From contig JANPIC010000072.1 of NCBI GenBank assembly GCA_031424795.1, positions 1-17,768 of the forward strand: a stretch of 17,768 bases of DNA, in the 5' to 3' direction. Source of the DNA: Aalborgiella sp031424795. GTDB lineage: Bacteria > Pseudomonadota > Gammaproteobacteria > Burkholderiales > Burkholderiaceae_C. Below are positions 7,299 through 14,588 of this stretch, piece by piece. A program made the translations under genes and the position numbers. Position 1 is the stretch's first letter. Each line of letters starts with the position of its first letter. The notes under the pieces were generated by a model. That model did not search any database. It was not told the DNA's origin and saw only the letters and a list, made by a program, of their open reading frames with translations.

Positions 7299-7976
7299 TT
7301 AGCGAAACTTAGCTTGCGGAACTGTTTTCAAATCACCATCCAAAGAGCCAACGTATTTGGCGATTTCTTTGAGTTCACTGTTGGAGAATTGTTTGACCAT
7401 GCCAGCCATCACGCCGTTAGAGCGACCGATTTGCGGGTTGCCTTCGGTTTTGTAGGCTTTGAGTGCCACGTAGAGATAGTCTGAGTGCTGACCCGCGATT
7501 TTTGGATAGTCAGGGCTGATAGGTTTAGCGAAGTTTTCACCGTGGCAAGAGATGCAAGCTGCTTTTTGCAACAAGGCTGCTACTTGGGGGCTTGGCTCTT
7601 TACTGGGCTTGGCAGCCAAAGCGGCACCTTCCACCACGCCGTGCACGCTGTAGTAGGCGGCCAGATCTGCCATGTCTTGGTCGCTCAAGCTTTCAGCAAT
7701 ACCGCGCATCGATGGGTGCTTGCGTTCGCCTTTTTTGTAAGCATTCAACGCAGAAACAATGTATTTAGCGCCTTGGCCTGAGATTTTAGGAACTTTATAG
7801 ATTTCAGGGAAGCTAGCTTGGTAACCCGGAATGCCGTGGCAGCCAATACACATGGCATTTTTGGTTTTACCAGCAGCGGCATCACCCTTGATTTCTTCAG
7901 CTTGAGCGCTCAGTGGCGCAGCAAAGGTCACGAAAGCGACAGCAAATGTGGATATCGTCAGGAGCAACTTGTTCAT
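7299..7976 (-). CDS. Periplasmic di-haem cytochrome c (cytochrome c4-like)
   Basis: A 225-residue exported di-haem cytochrome. A signal peptide occupies residues 1-26 (LLLTISTFAVAFVTFA, cleavage near AQA|EE). Two CxxCH haem sites, CIGCH (43-47) and CISCH (141-145), lie in two similar halves. Each half has a likely distal methionine: Met90 in HPSMRG, and Met190 or Met193 in NGVMAGM. Length and internal duplication fit the c4 family, which carries electrons to terminal oxidases in the periplasm. Met1 at 7974-7976 is the only start consistent with the signal peptide; the ribosome binding site is poor. Transcribed alone, it ends at the shared terminator and is divergent from the MoxR gene. The family is secure; the electron donor and acceptor are unknown. 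Confidence 0.94.
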   Translation of the reverse strand: MNKLLLTISTFAVAFVTFAAPLSAQAEEIKGDAAAGKTKNAMCIGCHGIPGYQASFPEIYKVPKISGQGAKYIVSALNAYKKGERKHPSMRGIAESLSDQDMADLAAYYSVHGVVEGAALAAKPSKEPSPQVAALLQKAACISCHGENFAKPISPDYPKIAGQHSDYLYVALKAYKTEGNPQIGRSNGVMAGMVKQFSNSELKEIAKYVGSLDGDLKTVPQAKFR

Positions 7977-8143
7977 TTTTCGAGCACAATCTAGTGGAAT
8001 AATCTAAATAATCTAGTTAAGAGCTGAATTGATGCCATCTTGTGTTTCCACGCCTTTGGCATCAGTCAACTTTTCATTATATCCGTGACAAATGCAACTT
8101 TCCTGACAGTTTTCACATACCAGACTACTCGGACACACCTTTC
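7977..8143. promoter_or_regulatory. Divergent promoter region, cytochrome c4 / MoxR ATPase
   Basis: 167 bases between divergent starts. Near the cytochrome side are three AATCTA copies (starting at 7989, 8001 and 8010). In the middle is an inverted repeat with exact 7-bp arms GATGCCA (8031-8037) and TGGCATC (8057-8063). Either may bind a regulator. No firm -35/-10 boxes were identified. Confidence 0.4.
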
Positions 8144-8998
8144 ATGAAATTTCAAGGCTCTCAAAACTACGTCGCCACCGATGACTTGATGCTCGCCGTC
8201 AATGCCGCCGCAACTCTGCAAAAACCGCTTTTGGTCAAAGGCGAGCCCGGCACCGGCAAAACCATGCTGGCTGAAGAGGTGGCCAGCACGCTGGGTATTC
8301 CGCTCTTGCAGTGGCACATCAAATCAACCACCAAAGCGCAGCAAGGCTTGTATGAGTACGACGCGGTGAGCCGCCTGCGCGACTCGCAGCTGTCCACGGT
8401 GGACGGTGGTGAGAAGGTCAAAGACATCAACAACTACATCGTCAAAGGCGTGTTGTGGCAGGCGTTCACCGCAGACCAGCCGGTTGCGCTGTTGATTGAC
8501 GAGATCGACAAAGCCGACATCGAGTTCCCGAACGACCTGTTGCGCGAAATTGACCGCATGGAGTTTTACGTCTACGAGACGCGTCAGCTCATCAAAGCCA
8601 AGCACCGCCCGCTGGTATTCATCACATCCAACAATGAAAAAGAGCTGCCAGACGCGTTTTTGCGCCGCTGTTTCTTCCATTACATCAAGTTTCCCGATGC
8701 GACGACGATGCAGCAAATCGTCGATGTGCACTTTCCTGGTTTGAAAAAAGAGCTGTTGAACGCCGCGATGAAGACCTTTTACGAGGTGCGTAACCTGCCC
8801 GGTTTGAAGAAAAAGCCGTCTACCAGTGAGTTACTGGACTGGCTCAAACTGCTGGTCGCTGAAGACATCAGCTTGGATGCGTTACAAAGCAAAGACGACA
8901 AAGTAGCGATTCCTCCACTGGTGGGCGCGTTACTGAAAAACGAGCAAGATGTCACCCTGTTTGAAAAACTGGTGTTCATGCAAAGCCGCCACCGTTAA
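8144..8998 (+). CDS. MoxR-family AAA+ ATPase
   Basis: A 284-residue MoxR-type AAA+ ATPase, a cytoplasmic chaperone that uses ATP to help assemble or insert metal into partner complexes, usually together with a VWA protein. Walker A is GEPGTGKT (33-40) and Walker B is ALLIDEID (115-122). Sensor 1 lies in VFITSNNEKELPDAFLRRC (158-176), which also holds the arginine finger region. The reading frame extends up to 8042, but that stretch is unlike the family. The ATG at 8144 begins MKFQGSQNYVATDDL, a normal MoxR N-terminus. The expected partner, a CoxE-like VWA protein, lies at 10762, separated by three smaller genes on the same strand. It is divergent from the cytochrome c gene. The substrate complex is not identifiable from the window. 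Confidence 0.95.
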   Translation: MKFQGSQNYVATDDLMLAVNAAATLQKPLLVKGEPGTGKTMLAEEVASTLGIPLLQWHIKSTTKAQQGLYEYDAVSRLRDSQLSTVDGGEKVKDINNYIVKGVLWQAFTADQPVALLIDEIDKADIEFPNDLLREIDRMEFYVYETRQLIKAKHRPLVFITSNNEKELPDAFLRRCFFHYIKFPDATTMQQIVDVHFPGLKKELLNAAMKTFYEVRNLPGLKKKPSTSELLDWLKLLVAEDISLDALQSKDDKVAIPPLVGALLKNEQDVTLFEKLVFMQSRHR

Positions 8999-9013
8999 TC
9001 GCCGTTTTAATTT

Positions 9014-9247
9014 ATGGCGACTAAAAACAAAGATGGCAGCGAAAAAACGCTTAAACAGCTGCTGTTTGATGGTTTGACTGATTTTATTGGCTTCGCTGGC
9101 GGCGCTTTCTTGTGCTATTGGGTGGGTACACTTTTAGGATTTGACATGGCTGTGGCTGGAAATACCAGCAACGTGGGCATTGTCAGCGTGGTGGTGATGC
9201 TGATTGGCGGTGGCTTGGGGCTCAAAATCGCGCGTCGCTTGCGTTAA
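9014..9247 (+). CDS. Small two-helix membrane protein of unknown function
   Basis: A 77-residue protein that I do not recognise by name. A charged N-terminus (MATKNKDGSEKTLKQ) is followed by two probable membrane helices, about 21-47 (FIGFAGGAFLCYWVGTLLGF) and 53-72 (VGIVSVVVMLIGGGLGL), and a basic tail (KIARRLR). This suggests both ends face the cytoplasm. The glycine-rich helices could pack together. It starts 15 bases after the MoxR stop with no clear ribosome binding site, so translation may depend on coupling. Being on the same strand and close to the moxR gene implies co-transcription. Confidence 0.8.
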   Translation: MATKNKDGSEKTLKQLLFDGLTDFIGFAGGAFLCYWVGTLLGFDMAVAGNTSNVGIVSVVVMLIGGGLGLKIARRLR

Positions 9248-9283
9248 ACTTAACGACTTATTAACAAATTTCACCTGAATACC

Positions 9284-10066
9284 ATGCGTCAATTTTTAGC
9301 TATTTTTTGCTTAGTCCTACTCGCCTCTTGCGGCAGCGACAGCAATACGGACAATACGGGTAAATGCAGTGCTTTAGAGCTGACGGAAACACCCGCAGCA
9401 AAAATCGTGAACGGTACGCCTTGCAGTGGCTTGACCAAATCTCCCGTTGTTGCCATCCTTAGAAATACATCCGATGGCAAAACTGGCTTGTGCACGGGCA
9501 CGATGCTGTCGCCCAACAAAGTATTGACCGCTGCGCATTGCTTAGATGGTGCAGCCAGCATAGACATTTTGTTTGGCGTCACTGCCGATAAATTTGCCTA
9601 TGTCACGGCCAGCTCTTGGAATATTCACCCTAGCTTCTCGCGAGCGGGCTTCACTGACGACGTGGGTATCGTTCACTCACCCGTGTCATTGCCTGTGCCG
9701 AACTTACCGATTTTGACAAGCAGCGCACCGAAAATTGGCGACAAAGTGAGTATTTTCGGCTATGGCGCGGTCTCTGGTGGTGCAGAGATTGACGGCAAGC
9801 TTCGCGCTGGCGCCATGACCATTGGCGGTGTGGATGCCAACAAAATTTATGCGTACTTTGATGCCGGTTCTAGCAATACATGCTCTGGCGATTCAGGTGG
9901 TCCCATGCTGCTGCAAGTGGGTGGCCAGCAAACGATAGTTGGAACGACTTCTTATGGATCTTCTCTTAACTGCGCTGTGGGTGAGTTGTCAGGATTCACA
10001 AATCTTCAAGCACCCAGCACGCAAAGCTTCATCCGAAGCGTCGCACCAGACGCAAGATTTAACTAA
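9284..10066 (+). CDS. Secreted trypsin-fold (S1) serine protease, predicted lipoprotein
   Basis: A 260-residue chymotrypsin-fold protease exported as a lipoprotein. The N-terminus MRQFLAIFCLVLLASC ends in a lipobox (LASC, Cys16), so the protein should be anchored in the inner or outer membrane. A short linker leads to IVNG (41-44), the typical mature N-terminus after activation cleavage, here after Lys40. The catalytic triad is His85 (LTAAHC), Asp126 (DDVGIV) and Ser204 (SGDSGGP). Cysteine pairs 70/86 and 200/230 match S1 disulfides. Six residues before the serine, where trypsin has the Asp of the S1 pocket, there is Asn198, so classical trypsin specificity is doubtful. It sits between the moxR and VWA genes on the same strand. 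A role in maturing a periplasmic substrate is possible but not shown. Confidence 0.93.
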   Translation: MRQFLAIFCLVLLASCGSDSNTDNTGKCSALELTETPAAKIVNGTPCSGLTKSPVVAILRNTSDGKTGLCTGTMLSPNKVLTAAHCLDGAASIDILFGVTADKFAYVTASSWNIHPSFSRAGFTDDVGIVHSPVSLPVPNLPILTSSAPKIGDKVSIFGYGAVSGGAEIDGKLRAGAMTIGGVDANKIYAYFDAGSSNTCSGDSGGPMLLQVGGQQTIVGTTSYGSSLNCAVGELSGFTNLQAPSTQSFIRSVAPDARFN

Positions 10067-10102
10067 GCAAGTTATTTTCAAAGACTATAAAAACGGCAAC
10101 TT

Positions 10103-10699
10103 ATGGCATTTGTTGAACCCATTGTCCTCAGTGACCGCAATGTGCGCTTAGAGCCGCTGACCCCAGCGCACGAAGCTGGCTTACGCGCAGCTGCGGCTGA
10201 TGGCGAGCTGTGGAATATCCGCGTCACCAGCGTGCCCGAGCCTGAGCAAACTCGCAAATACATAGAAGACGCCTTGGCCATGCGCGAAGCCGGCAACCGC
10301 TTCGCCTTTGCCGTGATCGAAGATGCCACCGGCAAAGTGTTGGGCTCTACCAGCTACCACGACATCTTGCCAGCCGTCAAACGCGTTGAAATTGGCTACA
10401 CGTGGTACGCAAAATCCACCCAGCGCAGCCATGTCAACACCACCTGCAAATTGCTGATGATGCAGCATGCCTTTGAAACGCTAGGCTGCAATGTCGTAGG
10501 CTGGCGCACCGACAACTTCAACTTCGCCAGCCAAGCCGCGATCGAACGCTTGGGTGCTCGTAAAGACGGTGTAATTCGCGGGCATTTCATGCGCCGCGAC
10601 GGTACCAGTCGTGACACCGTGATGTACAGCCTGCGCAGCGGCGAATGGCCAGAGGTGAAAGCGCAGTTGTTTTATTCCTTGAGTAAGCCTAGACCCTAA
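10103..10699 (+). CDS. GNAT N-acetyltransferase (RimJ/RimL-like)
   Basis: A 198-residue acetyltransferase of the RimJ/RimL (Acetyltransf_3) group, which moves acetyl from acetyl-CoA to an amino group on a protein N-terminus or small molecule. The core fold is visible: VRLEPLTPAHEAGLR (14-28), FAFAVIEDATGKVLGSTSYH (67-86), the strand and acetyl-CoA loop region RVEIGYTWYAKSTQRSHVNT (94-113), and the C-terminal NFASQAAIERLGARKDGV (140-157) typical of the group. It starts 36 bases after the protease and ends inside a 13-bp tandem repeat. No strong ribosome binding site is seen. Related proteins occur widely as stand-alone genes and the substrate cannot be predicted. Confidence 0.92.
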   Translation: MAFVEPIVLSDRNVRLEPLTPAHEAGLRAAAADGELWNIRVTSVPEPEQTRKYIEDALAMREAGNRFAFAVIEDATGKVLGSTSYHDILPAVKRVEIGYTWYAKSTQRSHVNTTCKLLMMQHAFETLGCNVVGWRTDNFNFASQAAIERLGARKDGVIRGHFMRRDGTSRDTVMYSLRSGEWPEVKAQLFYSLSKPRP

Positions 10700-10720
10700 G
10701 CCTAGACCTCAGGCTTAGAC
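10684..10720. repeat. 13-bp tandem duplication with overlapping hairpin at the GNAT gene end
   Basis: TAAGCCTAGACCC (10684-10696) is followed directly by TAAGCCTAGACCT (10697-10709), a 12/13 match. The second unit forms a hairpin with the inverted sequence after it: CTAAGCCT (10696-10703) pairs with AGGCTTAG (10711-10718) around a 7-base loop. The first unit encodes the last residues and the stop (10697-10699) of the acetyltransferase. There is no T-tract, so it is not a canonical terminator. Confidence 0.7.
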
Positions 10721-10761
10721 GTTCAGCTAAACGCAAAATCTAGTCTCTAAAATATTTCATC

Positions 10762-11982
10762 ATGCTGATCGACTTCTTCTACACCCTTCGCAACGCCAAG
10801 TTGCCCATCTCTGTCAAAGAGTATCTTGACTTGCTGGGCGCGCTGAAAGTCGGCGTCTTGGGGCCCAACACGCCAGAAGACGAATCTGAACACAGTGACT
10901 CTGGCAGTGGCTACGACATCAACGATTTCTATTACCTGAGCCGCTTGGTGTTGGTGAAAGACGAAAAGCATTACGACAAATTTGACCGCGCTTTTGCGGC
11001 CTACTTCAAAGGCGTGGAAGCGATTGCTGATTTCACCAAAGAGATCCCTCTAGATTGGCTACGTAAAAACCTAGAGCTGAATTTATCGCCCGAAGAACGC
11101 GCCAAGATCGAGAAAATGGGCTGGGACGAGCTGATGGAGACGCTGAAGAAGCGTTTTGAAGAGCAAAAAGAACGCCATGAGGGCGGCAGCAAGTGGATTG
11201 GCACGGGTGGCACATCACCCTTTGGTGCGTATGGCCAAAACCCGCAGGGCATACGCATTGGACAAGACAAAAGCCGCAACCGCAGCGCCGTGAAGGTCTG
11301 GGACCAGCGCGCCTACAAAGACTACGACGACAACCAAGAGCTGGGCACGCGCAACATCAAGGTGGCGCTGCGCCGCCTGCGTAAGTTTGCCCGGCTGGGC
11401 AACGAAGAAGAGCTGGATTTGGACGACACCATCCACTCTACCGCCGCCAATGCGGGCTTTTTGGACATCAAAATGGTGCCCGAGAAGCACAACAACGTCA
11501 AAATCTTGCTGCTGATGGACGTGGGCGGCACCATGGATGACCACATCCAGCGGGTGGAAGAACTGTTTTCAGCCTCCAAATCCGAGTTCAAACACCTGGA
11601 GTTCTATTATTTCCACAACTGCGTCTATGACTTCATGTGGAAAAACAACCGCCGCCGCTTTGCCGAGAAGTTCGACACCTGGGACATCATCCGCAAGTAC
11701 AACAAAGACTACAAACTCATCTTCATCGGCGACGCCACCATGAGCCCGTATGAGATTTTGCAGCCCGGCGGCAGCGTGGAATACAACAACGTCGAAGCGG
11801 GGGCCGAGTGGCTGCAGCGCCTGACCAACGCCTTCCCCAAATTCGCCTGGATCAACCCCGAGCCGCAAGGCGTGTGGCAATACCGCCAAAGCATCGCGGT
11901 GATTCAACAAATCGTGAATAACCGCATGTATCCGCTGACGATTAAGGGCTTGGAAGAGGCGATGAGGCTTTTGTCGAAGTAA
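10762..11982 (+). CDS. CoxE-like VWA-domain protein, partner of the MoxR ATPase
   Basis: A 406-residue cytoplasmic protein of the CoxE-like VWA type. The N-terminal half is helical and charged (SVKEYLDLLGAL, LDWLRKNLELNLSPEERAKI, a KRFEEQKERHEGG linker). The VWA domain runs from about 240 to 400. The metal (MIDAS) motif, normally DxSxS, reads DVGGT (253-257), followed by MDDH. A second motif is FIGDATMSPYE (321-331). DVGG forms occur in this MoxR-partner group, so the change is probably a subfamily trait that alters metal binding rather than a defect. MoxR/VWA pairs act as ATP-driven assembly or metal-insertion machines. The two genes here are split by a membrane protein, a protease and an acetyltransferase on the same strand. 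It stops 22 bases before the tRNA gene. Confidence 0.92.
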   Translation: MLIDFFYTLRNAKLPISVKEYLDLLGALKVGVLGPNTPEDESEHSDSGSGYDINDFYYLSRLVLVKDEKHYDKFDRAFAAYFKGVEAIADFTKEIPLDWLRKNLELNLSPEERAKIEKMGWDELMETLKKRFEEQKERHEGGSKWIGTGGTSPFGAYGQNPQGIRIGQDKSRNRSAVKVWDQRAYKDYDDNQELGTRNIKVALRRLRKFARLGNEEELDLDDTIHSTAANAGFLDIKMVPEKHNNVKILLLMDVGGTMDDHIQRVEELFSASKSEFKHLEFYYFHNCVYDFMWKNNRRRFAEKFDTWDIIRKYNKDYKLIFIGDATMSPYEILQPGGSVEYNNVEAGAEWLQRLTNAFPKFAWINPEPQGVWQYRQSIAVIQQIVNNRMYPLTIKGLEEAMRLLSK

Positions 11983-12004
11983 GTAGGCACTACAATCCCT
12001 GCTT

Positions 12005-12079
12005 CCCCTTGTAGTTCAATGGATAGAACGAGTGCCTCCTAAGTGCTAGATACAGGTTCGATTCCTGTCGAGGGGACCA
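12005..12079 (+). tRNA. tRNA-Arg (anticodon CCT), CCA encoded
   Basis: A complete cloverleaf folds by hand. The acceptor is CCCCTTG / CGAGGGG (one T-G pair), the D-arm GTTC/GAAC, and the anticodon arm AGTGC-CTCCTAA-GTGCT. The T-arm is ACAGG-TTCGATT-CCTGT, the discriminator is A, and the CCA is encoded. The anticodon CCT (12038-12040) reads AGG. It stands alone after the VWA gene. Single-copy arginine tRNAs of this kind are common integration sites for mobile elements. Confidence 0.96.
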
Positions 12080-12263
12080 ATTAATTATTTCAGACATTAT
12101 CAGCCACGCCTTGCAGCTTCGATCGCAGCCGTCGGGGCGTGGCGTGATCGGCCACGGCGCCGATAACGGCAAATGAATTTATTGTTCAAATAAAAGGTGT
12201 TGACGCTGGACTGATACCGCCAGAGAATGAGGAACGAGTTCACCATCTGACCGGAGTAGTTCA
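12080..12263. other. Spacer between tRNA-Arg and the antiporter operon
   Basis: 184 bases without a credible gene. The first part contains inverted repeats: GCCACGCC (12103-12110) with GGCGTGGC (12136-12143), and ATCGGC (12147-12152) with GCCGAT (12159-12164). The second part is AT-rich and must hold the promoter of the operon that starts at 12264. The last eight bases belong to a 14-bp repeat of the tRNA D-arm. Confidence 0.6.
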
Positions 12264-12269
12264 ATGGAT
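12256..12269 (+). repeat. 14-bp exact copy of the tRNA-Arg D-arm segment
   Basis: GTAGTTCAATGGAT occurs at 12011-12024 inside the tRNA gene and again here, 245 bases later in the same direction. The second copy contains the start codon of the antiporter gene. The match is exact but short. It could be the remnant of a second tRNA or an attachment site, or chance. Confidence 0.6.
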
Positions 12270-13469
12270 TTTTCATTTCTACCGATGTGGCCACCCCAGT
12301 CCAACGACGCCATGCAAGTTGCCGTTGCGCTGATGCTTGCTGGTCTGACCGGTGAAGGAATGGCTCGGTTTGTTCGCCTGCCGCGCGTCAGCGGCTATGC
12401 CTTGACCGGGCTCATCTTGGGGCCACCCGTGCTGGGCTGGTTTGGTCAGCCGGAGCTGAGCCTGTTTCGCATCTTCATAGACCTGGCATTGGCCTTGCTG
12501 CTGTTTGAGCTGGGTGTTCGGGTAGATCTGCGGTGGTTCCGCGCCAACCCCTGGATTCTGCTGGCCAGCATCGCTGAAGCGGGATTGACCTTTGTCGGGA
12601 CGTATGCGGCACTGAAGCTGATGGGCTCGTCCTCAGATGTATCGCTGATTGTGGCGGCGATTGTCATTGCCACCTCACCCGCCGTCGTCATGCGTTTGGC
12701 GTCTGAATTAAGGGCGGAAGGGCAGGTCACACAACGCATTTTGGTCCATACGGCGCTCAATGTTATGTATTCGATTGTTCTCTTGAAGCTGATCATCGGC
12801 AGCATGCATGGCAGCTTGCGCAACGACTGGAGCGCGGCGGTACTCCACCCGCTCTATCTGTTGTCCGGGTCGATCCTGATGGGGGCGGCCATTGCCATGG
12901 CTTTTGGCCTACTGCGTCGGGGTTTCAGACTGTCGGATGAGCAGGGGGTGGCGATCTTGTTTGGGCTGCTGTTGCTGGCCACCTCGCTCTTGCAGGTGTT
13001 TGCCCTGCCCACCCTGATGGCCCCTTTGCTGGCAGGCATCATCGTGAAGAAGTGGGACCGCCGACCTCACCTGTGGCCGCGTCACTTGGGTACGGCGGGC
13101 GGCGTACTGGTGATTTTCCTGTTCGTTCTGACCGGCGCCACACTGACCAACCAGGCCATCGTGAACGGAGGGCTGGCTGCTCTGGTGCTGATTGCCGTGC
13201 GTGTCGTGTGCAAAGGGCTTGGCGTGGCACTGTTTGGCCCCGTGAGCGGCCTGAGTTGGCGCCAATCGCTTTCACTGGGTTTGGCGCTGCTGCCCATATC
13301 GGCGGTGGCTTATCTGCTGGTTGAAGAGGTACGCAGCAGTTACCCGGCTTTGGGTGACGAGGTTGGTGCCATAGTGCTCAGCATGATCGCCGTGCTGGGG
13401 ATCATCGGCCCCATCGCGGTACAGTGGGCTTTGCGCCTGAACCATGAAACCAAGGAAGGGGAACGTTGA
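12264..13469 (+). CDS. CPA2-type cation:proton antiporter (KefB/KefC-like membrane domain)
   Basis: A 401-residue inner-membrane protein with roughly 12-13 hydrophobic helices, matching the membrane half of KefB/KefC and related Na+/H+ or K+/H+ antiporters. Family landmarks are LPRVSGYALTGLILGPPVLG (39-58), DLALALLLFELGVRVDLRWF (73-92) and VIATSPAVVMRLASELRAEG (134-153). The soluble nucleotide-binding (KTN/RCK) domain of Kef proteins is absent. The helix that normally carries the transport aspartate(s) reads LVHTALNVMYSIVLL (160-174), with Asn166-Val167 where Gln/Asn-Asp or Asp-Asp is expected, so activity may be altered. GGAG sits seven bases before the ATG. The stop overlaps the start of the next gene by one base, a sign of coupled translation. 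The ion is unknown. Confidence 0.9.
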   Translation: MDFSFLPMWPPQSNDAMQVAVALMLAGLTGEGMARFVRLPRVSGYALTGLILGPPVLGWFGQPELSLFRIFIDLALALLLFELGVRVDLRWFRANPWILLASIAEAGLTFVGTYAALKLMGSSSDVSLIVAAIVIATSPAVVMRLASELRAEGQVTQRILVHTALNVMYSIVLLKLIIGSMHGSLRNDWSAAVLHPLYLLSGSILMGAAIAMAFGLLRRGFRLSDEQGVAILFGLLLLATSLLQVFALPTLMAPLLAGIIVKKWDRRPHLWPRHLGTAGGVLVIFLFVLTGATLTNQAIVNGGLAALVLIAVRVVCKGLGVALFGPVSGLSWRQSLSLGLALLPISAVAYLLVEEVRSSYPALGDEVGAIVLSMIAVLGIIGPIAVQWALRLNHETKEGER

Positions 13470-14584
13470 TGTCTCTGGGAACATTTGCATCGTCTCGGCC
13501 CTTGACGCTTGGCATCGAGCTCGAACTCCAGTTGGTGAATCTGCATGACTACGACCTGACCGGGGCCGCGCCCGACCTGCTGCGCGATTTTGAACGGCGC
13601 AAGCTGGGCATGGACGTGAAACCGGAGATGACCCGGTCCATGATTGAGATGGCCACAGGCATTTGCGAAAACTACACGGACGCACTGGCGCAGCTGACGC
13701 ATATTCACGATGCGCTGGTGGAGGGCGCTGACCGCCTCAACATCGGCATTTGCGGCGGGGGCACCCATGCCTTTCAGCGCTGGGAGGAGCGCAAGATTTT
13801 TGACCAGGAGCGCTTCAACTACCTGTCCGATCTGTACGGCTACCTGGCCAAGCAGTTCACTATTTTTGGCCAACATGTGCATATCGGCTGCCCCGCGCCG
13901 GATGTGGCGCTCTATACCTTGCACGCCCTGTCCCGCTACATCCCGCACTTCATCGCCTTGAGCGCCTCATCCCCCTTTGTACAGGGCGCGGACACCGGCT
14001 TTCAGTCGGCAAGACTCAATTCGGTATTTGCCTTTCCACTCAGTGGCACCGCCCCTTTTGTGGAGACCTGGGTTGATTTTGAAAAGTATTTTGCAAAGAT
14101 GACGGCCACCGGGCTGGTCAAGAGCATGAAGGATTTTTACTGGGATATTCGTCCCAAGCCCGAGTTTGGCACCATCGAGATCCGCGTCATGGACACGCCT
14201 CTGACCGTGCGCCGCGCCGCCCAGATCGCGGCCTATATCCAGTCGGTGGCCCGCTACCTGATTGTGGAACGACCACTGGCTTTGATGGAAGACGACTACC
14301 TGGTCTATACCTTCAACCGTTTCCAGGCCTGCCGTTTTGGCTACGCCGGAGTGTTTATCGACCCGCGTACACACGAGCATCGATCATTGGCGGACGACAT
14401 GAAGTTGACGTTTGAGCGGATCGAGCAGCATGCCATCGAGTTGGGTGCGGATGAGGCCTGCAAAGCACTCTATGACGATGTGCGGGCTGGCGTCAGCGAT
14501 GCGAACGCGCTGCGCTCGGCCTGGCAGGCGACGCGCTCCTTGCCCGAAGTCGTGCAAGGGCAGTGCGACCGATGGCGAGAGTGA
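13469..14584 (+). CDS. YbdK-like carboxylate-amine ligase / glutamate-cysteine ligase type 2
   Basis: A 371-residue cytoplasmic ATP-dependent ligase of the GCS2 family, which joins glutamate through its gamma-carboxyl to an amine, in the known case cysteine. E. coli YbdK has nearly the same length and weak glutamate-cysteine ligase activity. Motifs are the N-terminal LTLGIELELQLV (12-23, metal-binding glutamates 17 and 19), FGQHVHIGCPAPD (133-145), QSARLNSVFAFPLSGT (179-194) and KPEFGTIEIRVMDTPLTVRR (230-249). A TTG at 13466 is in frame, but the ATG at 13469 is chosen because AAGGAAGGGG lies at the right distance. It overlaps the antiporter stop (TGATG) and is followed four bases later by the amidotransferase start. 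Enzyme family is secure. Whether the acceptor is cysteine or another amine is not. Confidence 0.93.
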   Translation: MSLGTFASSRPLTLGIELELQLVNLHDYDLTGAAPDLLRDFERRKLGMDVKPEMTRSMIEMATGICENYTDALAQLTHIHDALVEGADRLNIGICGGGTHAFQRWEERKIFDQERFNYLSDLYGYLAKQFTIFGQHVHIGCPAPDVALYTLHALSRYIPHFIALSASSPFVQGADTGFQSARLNSVFAFPLSGTAPFVETWVDFEKYFAKMTATGLVKSMKDFYWDIRPKPEFGTIEIRVMDTPLTVRRAAQIAAYIQSVARYLIVERPLALMEDDYLVYTFNRFQACRFGYAGVFIDPRTHEHRSLADDMKLTFERIEQHAIELGADEACKALYDDVRAGVSDANALRSAWQATRSLPEVVQGQCDRWRE

Positions 14585-14588
14585 CATC

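Noticed and set aside
8042..8143. 34-residue N-terminal extension of the MoxR ATPase
   Set aside because: It is not family-like and would consume the divergent promoter region; the ATG at 8144 fits known MoxR starts.
13340..13948. Minus-strand reading frame of 202 codons across the antiporter/ligase junction
   Set aside because: Antisense to two well-supported genes in GC-rich DNA where long spurious frames are common; no domain seen.
14412..14588. 59-residue extension of the C26-like enzyme into the ligase gene
   Set aside because: It is the out-of-frame reading of the ligase 3' end; the ATG at 14589, four bases after the ligase stop, begins a normal domain.
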